A DNA stretch of 64,000 bases from Platerodrilus igneus (taxonomy: Eukaryota > Arthropoda > Insecta > Coleoptera > Lycidae): NCBI GenBank assembly GCA_036346225.1, contig JARFIW010001257.1, positions 588,001 through 652,000 of the forward strand, in the 5' to 3' direction. The position numbers and the translations under genes were made by a program. Under the pieces are notes generated by a model. It made no database searches. It saw only the letters and a program-made list of their open reading frames with translations, and was not told where the DNA came from. Shown here in pieces: positions 22,201 to 31,442 of the stretch (the stretch's first letter is position 1; each line of letters starts with the position of its first letter).

Positions 22201-22740
22201 CAATAAGACGTACAATAAGATTGTGCATATTTGATTAAGCTATAAAATCGCTATTACTCAAAAGATTTTGATAAAATTTGGTACAGTCCCATTTTGAGGG
22301 GTGTTCTATTAGATGGTGTGCACAGATTAAAAAAAAGGCTAATATGAAGTCTTTCAATTTTACCCCTAAAAACTGACATAGTAGACTTTGGATTTTGTAG
22401 AAAGGTGCCAGATTCAGCTCAGAAAATACAGTTCATCAAGCTCTACAATTAAAAAAAATTGGTGTAAATCGCACAATACAAAAAAGATTTTACAGGGTGT
22501 CTCAAAAACAAATGGGTCACACTGTACATACAGAGCTCACAACAAATTTCTTTTTAAAATAGTGACTTTGGTCGCTATTCCCAATAAGAAAAAAGTGACC
22601 AAATAGTGAACATTTCACTCAGAAGTGTGGTTGTTAATGATATAATGATTGCCGAGCTGAGTAAATAAGTAAATAAAGTAAAAAAAACATTTCTTGTTTA
22701 AAAAAGTTACATAAAACTACAGAGTTAAAAAAAGAGTATT
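22201..22740. other. AT-rich stretch without a gene
   Basis: No domain-bearing frame. TACAGGGTGTCTCAAAAAC at about 22492 resembles the start of a mariner-family terminal repeat, with CACTGTA 20 bp later, but no partner was found. The left target copy of BEL-2 (ACAGT, 22741-22745) ends this stretch. Confidence 0.4.
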
Positions 22741-22745
22741 ACAGT

Positions 22746-23117
22746 TGTTATTGAATAACTATAGAAATTGTTTGAAAAACCGCACGAAATGTGAGTACAA
22801 AATGTTTAACCTAATATCACGAAATTGGTGTAGTTAAAACGAAAATACACTCACCTGAGGAACTGTTTCACTTTCAACACAAGCGACTTTCTGCAATTAG
22901 TCACCACATAGATTGAAAATTGCTGGCCGCATTCCCTGAAGTACAAGGCAGCACCTTTTATGTCCACCATGTTGTACACCGAAATAATAAGTGATAAGAT
23001 GCACTTGTTTTTGACAAAATATGTTGGTGGGAGTGATAACGTCCCAACACACCAATTTTATAAACACGAAAAAAAATAAATTTGAATTTGAATAATGAAA
23101 TTAATCAATCCCGAACA
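22746..23117 (-). repeat. BEL-2 3' LTR
   Basis: 372 bp, bounded by TGTTATTGAATAAC and CCCGAACA on the plus strand. Compared with the 5' LTR it has about 12 extra bases near 22830 and other small indels. Confidence 0.9.
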
Positions 23118-23264
23118 TACCGCTCACCAAAATAAGCAATGTTATTTTAATTAATTGAAAATAAATAAATGAATGTACATCAATATACTTGAACACATGA
23201 ATACAAAATGTAACTTGACCAAAATTGATTCTACACACATAAATAATTATAATTGTACATATGA
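23118..23264. other. BEL-2 3' untranslated region
   Basis: AT-rich, no frame; it lies between the pol stop and the 3' LTR. Confidence 0.5.
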
Positions 23265-24255
23265 CTAATTACACAGTGGTAGTGGGCACAATTTAACTAA
23301 TGGACGATCTAATTCGCCATTTTGAGTGCGCACACGAACAACCCTAACTACCCCGTCACGACCTGGAAAAAGAGCAACTACTCGACCAAGTTTCCACTGT
23401 AGTGGGGGCGAATTGGAATCTTTGATTAACACCAAATCATGAATATTAACATGGGAAGAGGATTTTATCCATTTCTCACGCTGTTGTAAAGAATGGAGAT
23501 ACTCTGAAGACCAACGCTTCCAGAAGTCTTGGTGCATTCTCTGCAACAGTTGCCACCGAGAAAGTCTATTAAGTTTCAGATTTGTAACGTCAGGATCCGG
23601 AGGACACGTCAACGGTTCCAAAGTAAGAAAATGTCCAGGTGTAAGGACCGATAGATCATTTGGATTACAACTGGGACTGTACAAAGGACGAGAATTTAAA
23701 ACAGCCTCAATTTGAACAAGCACTGTTAAAAGTTCTTCGTACGTCAACACTTGATCGCCAATAACTCTATATAAGTGAGTCTTGATGGACCGAACACCTC
23801 CTTCCCAGATACCACCAAAATGGGGTGAGGCGGGAGGATTAAAATGTCAGTTGATGGCTAAAGATCCCGATACCTCTTGAGCATAAGCAATGAGCAACCT
23901 TGATGCTCCGACGAAATTGGTACCCTGGTCGCTATACAAATCGGAGACCTCGTCGTACTATAAAGCGCCGCAAGGCAGCAAGAAAAGCATCAGATGAAAG
24001 CTCAGAAACCAGTTCAATATGTAAAGCCTTTGTGGCCATACACACAAAAATGCAAATGTAGACTTTGGTATGTTTTGCACCTCTACCACGCCTTGAAGTC
24101 ATAGCAAGAGGACCAGCAAAATCTAGTCCAGCATGACTAAATGGTTTTATTTGAGAAATTCGAGGAGCAGGTAAGTCACCCATTAACGGAGACAATGAAG
24201 TAGGCTTGACTTTAAAACACTGAACACACTTTGAAAGAACACGATTAATAACATG
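23265..24255 (-). pseudogene. BEL-2 integrase core and C-terminal domain
   Basis: Minus strand. From the BEL-3 junction (24255) it reads the last part of the zinc-binding region (VLSKCVQC), then 24195-23932 with HAGLDFAGPL (first catalytic Asp), YICIFVCMATKALHIELV and FLAALRRFIVRRG. A frameshift or stop separates this from a weak segment with the GG-x-WE-type glutamate (23830-23760; the minus strand reads FGGIWEGGVR). 23750-23265 (161 codons) is the BEL/Pao C-terminal domain (DUF5641-like): LVQIEAVLNSRPL, LTPGHFLT, NRLSRWQLLQRM, WSSEYLHSLQQREKW and WKLGRVVALFPGRDGVVRV. It ends at a normal stop. Confidence 0.85.
24251..24255. repeat. BEL-3 target-site duplication, left copy (ACATG)
   Basis: ACATG precedes the BEL-3 5' LTR. 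The second copy is at 36169-36173, directly after the 3' LTR. Confidence 0.95.
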
Positions 24256-24663
24256 TGTTAAAACTTCATACAGTTGGAGGTCAGCGATTGACAGTATAGA
24301 TGGCCTTATCGTACATTGTTGTTGTGCTACACATATGGCGGAGCGATAAAGCCTTTTCGCTTCACCAACAACACACTCTCGTATCGTTTCACCGACTCAA
24401 CACCTAATAAATATATCCGCGAGTGCATAAGTGCTGCTGCCCGACCAAGTTGCATCGACCGGTAAACAACACCTATCTTCGCGGGAGTAAATTGGTGAAC
24501 AACATTGCAAGCTAAGCAAAGCATTAATTACGGTTTGACCTATGTTACTGTTTTTCGCACTTTACCTCCAATTGCATACAATTACAGTCCATTTGCTAAG
24601 CTTTACGCTTTGGGAAACGTTCTGGAGCTGTCCCGATTTATACACTCCAACGTGTACCACACA
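24256..24663 (+). repeat. BEL-3 5' LTR
   Basis: Starts TGTTAAAACTTC and ends GTACCACACA. Frames of 65-87 codons within it on both strands recur unchanged in the 3' LTR and are not genes. Confidence 0.95.
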
Positions 24664-24735
24664 AAAAGTGGTCCTTCTGAGCCTCATATCACAAAAAGTG
24701 GTCCTTCTGAGCCTCATATCACAAAAAGTGGTCAT
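24661..24735 (+). repeat. Triplicated 30-bp unit carrying the BEL-3 primer-binding site
   Basis: An exact 30-bp period: 24661-24690 and 24691-24720 are identical, and 24721 onwards begins a third, partly changed copy. Each unit starts ACA (the LTR end), then AAAAG, then TGGTCCTTCTGAGCC (24669-24683 and 24699-24713; the third copy reads TGGTCATACTGAAC). The insect tRNA-Tyr 3' end predicts TGGTCCTTCGAGCC, so the match is perfect but for one inserted T. The 3' LTR lacks these copies, so here the repeats lie outside the LTR. Confidence 0.9.
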
Positions 24736-25261
24736 ACTGAACAAATAAGCTTTGAGTTATAGTCAAAATTAATATAATTTATTAGCGGGATCATTAAAAT
24801 TTAAATTATTACATTAATTCATTTTCAAAACTATTTTCTAAAAGTGGGTTTGAATATTAAAATGCATGATTTTTATTAAAGATTTCAAACTTCAATTACT
24901 ATCAACAAAACGAGTACTTTGTATTTAGCATCACAGGTGTTCAAAAACTTGTTCCAATTTATTTAAAGTTTGTAGTTCATTACCATCTTGTTACTACGCT
25001 TATCAATCAGCTGTGTAGATAACAAAATAAGTCAAAGGACTTTAACAAAACTGTTTGTTTACATTTTTGTTTGTAAATATTACGTACCTAATGCACTTTA
25101 TTTCTTGGAGTTCTGAATTCACTTATGTTAGTTTAAGTCTGTATCAGCATTAACATTGCTTCTCCACGAGTACTGTGTTTACCTTTAAGGCTTTGCAACT
25201 GCGTTACATTTTCTATTAGTTATTTGTGTTTTCAATTTGTTACGAGTATACCTGGTACAAT

Positions 25262-28200
25262 ATGGAACCAGAACGTGAAGTTATTGTTGAATTTAAACGA
25301 TTAACAAATCACAAAGAAAGGTACTGGCGACGTTTGCAAGATTGCAAAGATTTAATTTCAACGTTACCAACTAATCTTGATCAATTTAAAGCTCGTGTTA
25401 GTCAGCTAGATGACGTAAGAACAAAATTTTTAGATGTCTTAGATGAATTATCGTCACTTTCTGACGTTTATAAAACCTTATTTACGGATACCGTTAATCT
25501 AGAATCTACGTTCAATACTATGTACTATGACATTTTTGCTAATGCGGCGCGCTATGTCGCTCCAAACACAACGCCCAATGTAAATACTATTGATATTTCT
25601 GGAAATACCAGATCTAATGTTCATTTACCAGAAATAAAAATAGATATATTTCGAGGCGACCCCGAGAAATTCGGTGCGTTTAAATCTCTATATGACAACA
25701 TTATTCACAACAATAACGCACTTAATGATTGCGAAAAATTCACATATTTGCTTTCTTATTTGGATGCGACGGCATTAAAGCTAGCACAATCTGTTCGATT
25801 TGCTCCAGAAAATTATATGGTTGTTTATAATCTCTTAGTTCAACGCTACACTAATAAACGACTAATTGCTAATCATTATTTATCCAAAATATTTTCACTA
25901 ACTCAACTAAAGACGGATTCCCAAAAGTTCTTAGTGATTTATGTGAAACCCTGCAAGCCAACGTCACAGCTCTTATCGACATGCAGCTACCTGAGTTGGC
26001 CGATTACATATTTTATTTTTTTCCTCGGTTTATTAGATCCGAAGTCGAGACAAGAATTCGAAAAGGAACATTTAAATCAAACATTTCCGAAATTTAACGA
26101 TTTTATTAAATATTTACGCAACAAATGTTCTATCTTAGCACTGGTGAACGGTAACAATAATACACCACCATCAAAAAATGTGTCTAGTCCACCACAAAGG
26201 GCTAACCCTCAACCATATTATACAAATTCTGTAAATAAGCGTGTAACAATGTCCGCACAGGAAGTTACTTCACGACGATTTAATGCAAAGCAAGCCGTTT
26301 CTAAGCCCTGTCCTGCCTGCGACGATCAGTTCCACAAATTTTACAGATGTCCAAAATTATTAGCTTTATCCACTCTAGAAAGGCAATACATGGTAAAGCA
26401 ATATCATAGATGTTTTGCGTGTTTATCACCACATCCTCTTTCGACTTGTAAGTCAAAATATCAGTGCAAATGGTGCGGTAGTAAAATGCACCATACGCTA
26501 CTGTGTATCGAGGCACCAATTTCATGCAGTACTCCGACTCCGCTACAAAGCGCGGTAGGACACTCTTCAGGTGCCGCTAATTCGGCTGAACATTTTCCTG
26601 CTCCAGTCTCTCTTGTTCATTCCTGTGCAAATGAACAGGGAACCGTTGCGCTTTTAGCCACGGCGCAGGTACGAATTTTAGCCTGTGACGGTAGTTGGCA
26701 TCGCTGTCGCTTGGTTTTAGATCAAGGGTCGCATTCTAATTTCATCACATTATCTTTAGCTAACAAGTTAGGTCTTAAACGCAAGAAATGTTCTTTTGAA
26801 ATACGTGGAGTAGGCCAATCTCCGCTAGAAAAGGTTCATGGAATTGCTACCTGTAACGTTACATCAATATATGATCAAAACGTTTCTTTAAATTTACAGG
26901 CTGTTGTTTTATCTCGTATTACCGCAGATCTTCCGATAGCAAATTTATCTAAGCATTTAATAGACAAATTTTCGTCCCTACAATTGGCGGATCCTGAATT
27001 TCACATATCCGCTCCTGTCGATATGCTGTTAGGTGTTCAAGCTGTCTTAGATGCCACACCCAACGATTCGTTGCGTTTAACAGGCAAGCCATCTGCGCTT
27101 CTTACCTCGTTTGGTTGGGTTATTATGGGTGATGTACCAACTTTAAGTCAACCGTATTCAGGTGTTGCGTTGTACACTAGCATCTCGGAAGAACCGTCCC
27201 TTAGCGACACCATGCGTGCCTTCTGGGAAGCTGAAGAAATACCATTTACGCCGCCAATGTCGCCTGAAAACGTGGCTTGTGAAAATTATTTCACGTCCAC
27301 TACTATACGACACGAGTTAGGCCAGTATGTGGTTCGACTACCGTTCATAGAAAACATTTCCCGAAGATTAGGTTCAACACGAGAATTAGCTACCAATCGC
27401 TTTCTAAAACTAGAAGCTCGATTTGCACGCGACAAAAACTTTTATAAATTATATTCAGAAAATATTGCTAATTATATATCGCAGAGACAACTCACTCCCG
27501 CTGTGAAACAGTCCCTATATATCATGACTCACCACGGCGTGGTTAAAAATAAGCCCTCTAGTACTCAAGTTCGAGTCGTGTTTAGTCCTGCCGATAGAGA
27601 TATTAATGGTACAAATCTCAATGATATTCTTTTACCGGGCCCCAAATTACAATCTGATATTGGTCTTGTAATAACAAGATTTCGAATACCTCAAGTCGCA
27701 CTCACTTGCGATATTCGACAAATGTTTAGATCTATAGTCGTTCACCCAGAAGATAGAAAATTTTTACATATTTTTTGGAGGTTTCACCCTTGTGAACCTT
27801 TAACGGAATATGAACATACCCGCGTTATTTTTGGCGCTACCTGTAGCCTTTTCCTTGCCCTTCGTGTTCTACAGCAGTTGGTAGAAGACGAGGGTCACTG
27901 CACTCGGGCTTCCCGAGCCCTTAGATCATCAACTTACATTGATGATATTTTGACTGGGTCCGATTCTGTAGAAGAAACTCTCCTTCTAAAAAATGAATTG
28001 ATCAATTTACTAAAACTAGGTAACTTCGACTTAGGAAAATGGGGAAGTTCACACACTTCAGTTATTGATAAGTCGGAGACGGACCTTCTAAATCTACCGA
28101 ACTCTAATCCTACTTTGACAACACGTGATGTTCTGGGTCTCTGTTGGGATATGGGTTCCGATACATTTAGATGTAAAGTTCCAAATATTGCAGACATCCC

Positions 28201-28618
28201 TACTAAGCGAGGAATTTTGTCACGCATAGCACGCATATTTGATATTAATGGTTATTTAAGTCCATTTACGGTTCTTCTCAAATGCCTTATGCAACGCCTG
28301 TGGCTACAAAAGGTGGATTGGGATGAACAATTGCCCGCAGAAATTCTTCAAGAATGGCAGCAAATTCAAATTGAACTGCCACTTCTCGAATACATAACAA
28401 TACCACGATCTATTTGGAAAATCGGCAACAGTCAAGCCCGTTTAATCGGATTCTCCGACGCCAGTTCCGTAGCGATGGCCGCTGTTGTGTATCTGCGATT
28501 AGAAGTCGATGAAAAAATATATGTACATTTGATAGCTTCCAAAACCCGTGTAGCCCCTTTGAAAACGTGGACCATTCCTCGCCTTGAATTAGGAGCGGCA
28601 TGTCTTTGGCAAAACTAA
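25262..28618 (+). CDS. BEL-3 gag-protease-RT-RNase H polyprotein
   Basis: The longest open frame in the window (open from 25226; the Met at 25262, MEPEREVIVEF, is the likelier start). In order: a coiled-coil-like N-terminus; a DUF1759-type capsid region near residues 120-300 (LPEIKIDIFRGDPEKFGAF); cysteine/histidine knuckles near 360-425 (CPACDDQFHKFYRC, CFACLSPHPLSTC, CKWCGSKMHHTLLC); a DUF1758-type protease with VLDQGSHSNF, where the usual DSG reads DQG; RT with LTCDIRQMFRSI and STYIDDILTG; the KRGILSRIARIFDINGYLSP region; and RNase H begun with GFSDASSVAMAAVVY and IPRLELGAACL. It then runs into a frameshift and stop at 28618. It acts in virus-like particle assembly and reverse transcription. 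Confidence 0.9.
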   Translation: MEPEREVIVEFKRLTNHKERYWRRLQDCKDLISTLPTNLDQFKARVSQLDDVRTKFLDVLDELSSLSDVYKTLFTDTVNLESTFNTMYYDIFANAARYVAPNTTPNVNTIDISGNTRSNVHLPEIKIDIFRGDPEKFGAFKSLYDNIIHNNNALNDCEKFTYLLSYLDATALKLAQSVRFAPENYMVVYNLLVQRYTNKRLIANHYLSKIFSLTQLKTDSQKFLVIYVKPCKPTSQLLSTCSYLSWPITYFIFFLGLLDPKSRQEFEKEHLNQTFPKFNDFIKYLRNKCSILALVNGNNNTPPSKNVSSPPQRANPQPYYTNSVNKRVTMSAQEVTSRRFNAKQAVSKPCPACDDQFHKFYRCPKLLALSTLERQYMVKQYHRCFACLSPHPLSTCKSKYQCKWCGSKMHHTLLCIEAPISCSTPTPLQSAVGHSSGAANSAEHFPAPVSLVHSCANEQGTVALLATAQVRILACDGSWHRCRLVLDQGSHSNFITLSLANKLGLKRKKCSFEIRGVGQSPLEKVHGIATCNVTSIYDQNVSLNLQAVVLSRITADLPIANLSKHLIDKFSSLQLADPEFHISAPVDMLLGVQAVLDATPNDSLRLTGKPSALLTSFGWVIMGDVPTLSQPYSGVALYTSISEEPSLSDTMRAFWEAEEIPFTPPMSPENVACENYFTSTTIRHELGQYVVRLPFIENISRRLGSTRELATNRFLKLEARFARDKNFYKLYSENIANYISQRQLTPAVKQSLYIMTHHGVVKNKPSSTQVRVVFSPADRDINGTNLNDILLPGPKLQSDIGLVITRFRIPQVALTCDIRQMFRSIVVHPEDRKFLHIFWRFHPCEPLTEYEHTRVIFGATCSLFLALRVLQQLVEDEGHCTRASRALRSSTYIDDILTGSDSVEETLLLKNELINLLKLGNFDLGKWGSSHTSVIDKSETDLLNLPNSNPTLTTRDVLGLCWDMGSDTFRCKVPNIADIPTKRGILSRIARIFDINGYLSPFTVLLKCLMQRLWLQKVDWDEQLPAEILQEWQQIQIELPLLEYITIPRSIWKIGNSQARLIGFSDASSVAMAAVVYLRLEVDEKIYVHLIASKTRVAPLKTWTIPRLELGAACLWQN

Positions 28619-29118
28619 TGAAACATTCAGCATTAGCATTTGACACCATCAATTTACTAGATCCAATATGCTTTAGTGACTCTACAAACACACTGACGTG
28701 GATTTGTACGCCACCTTATCAGTTAAAATTATTTTTTGCAAACCGAGTGGTGCAAATTCATGAAAATCAACCCACAGCCATATGGAGATACGTTCCCAGT
28801 TCTGCGAATGCTTCCGATCCTGCAAGCCGAGGATTGAGGCCATCCGAACTACTGAATTGTACACTCTGGTGGCAGGGTCCTGATTTTTACACCGCAATTA
28901 TTGTGATTGGCCAAGTGATAAATACACACAATATTGCAGACGGGTTTAAAGCCGTACAATACGCACTCGTCTCTACTGTTGATGCGAAACAATACTTGGT
29001 AGTACTACAAAGGTCCTCGAACTTGCTAAAAGTTCAACGAATTTTTGCTGACGTTAAAGGTTCACGTTTAACTGCCTTGCACGCAAACGTAATCTTGCAA
29101 GGACTACTGGTCCGTTAA
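28600..29118 (+). pseudogene. BEL-3 RNase H end, shifted frame
   Basis: Continues the polyprotein in another frame after the break near 28610: AKLMKHSALAF, CFSDSTNTLTWI (RNase H catalytic Asp), LFFANRVVQIHENQ, RYVPSSANASDPASRGL and LLNCTLWWQGP. It ends at a TAA at 29116-29118 and similarity continues in another frame up to 29268. Because the LTRs are almost identical, these breaks may be recent mutations or assembly indels. Confidence 0.8.
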
Positions 29119-29772
29119 ATGCCTCTGAGTATCGTAGCGCTCTCACATTTGCCATTAGAATTACTCAGTACGAGCACATCTACGACGATATCGTCTTACT
29201 AGAAAAAGGGCAACCTAGCACAAAATGTACCGTCCGTTGTCACCTTTCTCTCTCCCACGGGATTAATCATGGTGGGGGGGCGTTTGCGCCATTCCAGCCT
29301 TTCTATAACTAGCAAACATCCCTACCTTATCCCAAAAAACAGCAGGTTAGCTGTATTAATATGTGATTACTATCACATATATTCAGGTCATGCGGGTCCG
29401 CGGCTAACTCAATCATTAGTTACCCGTACATTTTGGATTCCGTGTATCCGTCAATTAATTCGAAGTAGAATATTTCGCTGCCTGACTTGCTATCGCTTCC
29501 AAGGGGAGGCTATTCAGCCTCCTATGGCAGATCTTCCGCTTTATCGCCTCGAACCCGGAAGATGCTTTACGCATACCGGTTTGGATTTTGCCGGTCCTTT
29601 TACAATCAAGATATCCTCGTTGCGATCGACAAAATTTCAAAAGGCATATATTGCCCTCTTCATTTGTATGGTGTCACGTGCCATACATATGGAGGTTGTC
29701 ATAGCTTTAACATCGGAAGCCTGCCTTGCTGCATTAGATAGATTTATAGCCAGCCGCGGGTTACCCACGAAC
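29119..29772 (+). pseudogene. BEL-3 integrase, N-terminal half
   Basis: 29269-29772 begins VGGRLRHSSLS and holds the zinc-binding HHCC region (HIYSGHAGPRLTQSLV, RCLTCYR), the PPMADLPLYRLEPGRCF linker and HTGLDFAGPF with the first catalytic Asp, then YIALFICMVSRAIHMEVV and LAALDRFIASRGLPTN. At this point the Copia-1 insertion (after CGAAC, 29768-29772) breaks the gene. The remainder, with the second Asp and the Glu, resumes at 34856. Confidence 0.85.
29768..29772. repeat. Copia-1 target-site duplication, left copy (CGAAC)
   Basis: CGAAC lies directly before the Copia-1 left LTR; the second copy is at 34851-34855. Confidence 0.95.
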
Positions 29773-30041
29773 TGTTAATTAAATAACAAACCAAAATAAA
29801 CCAACTTAGTAAATATATTATCAAAACAGACATAATTATAATTGTTCAACATCACAAAAACACCAGGCCTCCGAATCGGCCATCTTGACATGCCCATCTT
29901 AACTACCAATCACAATATTCCACAACTATAGGATGAATGCTATTGGCCAATAAAGTGCGCCAAAGTTTAAATTCAAATTATAAACTGATTTATAATTCTA
30001 ACTGTGAGAACGAGAATAATACATTAAATAATTACTTAACA
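29773..30041 (-). repeat. Copia-1 3' LTR and upstream purine tract
   Basis: TGTTAATTAAATAAC to ATTACTTAACA on the plus strand. Just right of it, 30042-30058 reads GAGAAAGGGGGAAAT on the minus strand, a good polypurine tract for plus-strand priming. Confidence 0.93.
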
Positions 30042-30081
30042 ATTTCCCCCTTTCTCGTTGTCACCCTAAACCCTAACAAAA

Positions 30082-30704
30082 TTAAAATAATTCCTTCAAA
30101 AACATTTTTAAACGTGGCAGATGAAAAGCCTTAGTAAGGATGTCTGCCCAGTTAACCTTGCTATTAATATACTTTATTTCAAACCATTTATCTAAATATA
30201 ATTGGCGTATGTAATGATACTGCACGTCAATGTGCTTTGACCTAATATTGATTGCAGGATTTCTGACAAAGTAAATGGCACTCTGATTATCTGCATATAA
30301 AACTGGGAGCTTTGAAATTTTCCCCAAATTGGAGCACCCTTTCAATATCCGCATGATCCATTGCAGTTCTGTTGCGGCTTGACTCATTGCAACATACTCG
30401 GCTTCCATGGATGATTTACTAGTACAACGCTGTATATTACATCTCCAACTGATAGGAACGGAGTCTAAAAACAGTATATAACTGCTGATGGATTTTCTAT
30501 TATTTAGGGATGTCCCAAAAGACGCATCAGTGTACATTTTTATATCACCCTCCATAACTCGTGACAGGTTAATTGTCAAGTGCTTCGTAGTATAAAGATA
30601 GCTTAAGACAGTTAGTAACAGTTGCCAAACATTACTATTTGGACTTGAGGTAAATTGAGCTAACTGAATTGTAGCATAAAAAATATCAAATCTTGTTCTA
30701 GCTG
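30082..30704 (-). pseudogene. Copia-1 RT end and RNase H
   Basis: After a one-base shift at about 30704 the frame continues through the RT thumb (AARTRFDIFYATIQLAQF) into 30579-30082: KMYTDASFGTSLNNRKSISSY (first RNase H Asp), SWRCNIQRCTSKSSMEAEYVAMS (with the catalytic Glu), VLYADNQSAIYF, RSKHIDVQYHYIR and VNWADILTKAF. It ends at a normal stop near the purine tract. This domain removes RNA from the RNA/DNA hybrid. Confidence 0.85.
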
Positions 30705-31442
30705 CTATAAAAGCAAACTACCAACTAATTCTTTATAAGGATGAGCAAAGGTTTGCTCAGTATAATTTAAATCCCTAAGGTTAATTCCAGGATTTAATGG
30801 AATTGAGACTGCCTTTTGTTTATTAATGCGGAATTTATCAGCAATCTTTTCAATGTAATCTCTCTGATGTAACAAAATTCTATCACCAGTTCTTTCAAAC
30901 TGTACCCCTAAGAATTTCTTAATTGGTCCTAAGTCTATGCATTCGAATTCTGCCTTTAAATCGGTAATGATGGAACCCATTAATATTTTGTTTTTGGCAA
31001 ACACTGCCATATCATCTACATATATGAGTATAAATATTTCAAAATTCTTTTGATACAAACAAGGACAGTAATCTAAAGAATTGAACCCCATCTTCAACAA
31101 TATTGAATTTATATGAGAATTCCATTCTTTTCCAGACTGCTTCAAACCATAAAGTGCTTTATTAAGCTTTAGTACATATTTTTGCGGATTGTCAAATACA
31201 AAGCCCTTTGGCTGTTCCATGTGAATTGACTCGCTCAAATCAGCATATAAATATGCACATTTAATGTCCAAATGTGTATCAACAAATTCAAAAAGACACA
31301 CTAAATATGCAAAGAAGAATTTCACCAAAGTAAAATCAATTACAGGTGCAAATACTTCTTGAAAGTCTACCCCTTGTTGCTGTCTAAAACCATGAGCAAC
31401 GAGTCTTGCTTTGAATCGATCAGATTTTCCATCAGTATTAGT
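30705..31442 (-). pseudogene. Copia-1 reverse transcriptase
   Basis: Follows the long frame after a single TAG at about 31443-31445. It carries ARLVAHGFRQQQGVDF and FAPVI near the start, then THLDIKCAYLYADL (first Asp; the usual AFL is here AYL), YVLKLNKALYGLKQSGKEWN, LIYVDDMAVFA (YVDD box) and KKFLGVQFERT. It runs out of frame at ELVGSLLL (about 30705). Apart from the stop and the shift, the motifs are intact. Confidence 0.88.

Noticed and set aside
22492..22535. CAGGGTGTCTC and CACTGTA as ends of a tiny mariner-type element
   Set aside because: Not a proper inverted pair, and no partner was found near the transposase relic.
24327..24762. Frames of 60-85 codons on both strands at the BEL-3 5' end
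   Set aside because: They recur at 35832-36277 because they lie in the LTR; part of one is just the 30-bp PBS repeat translated.
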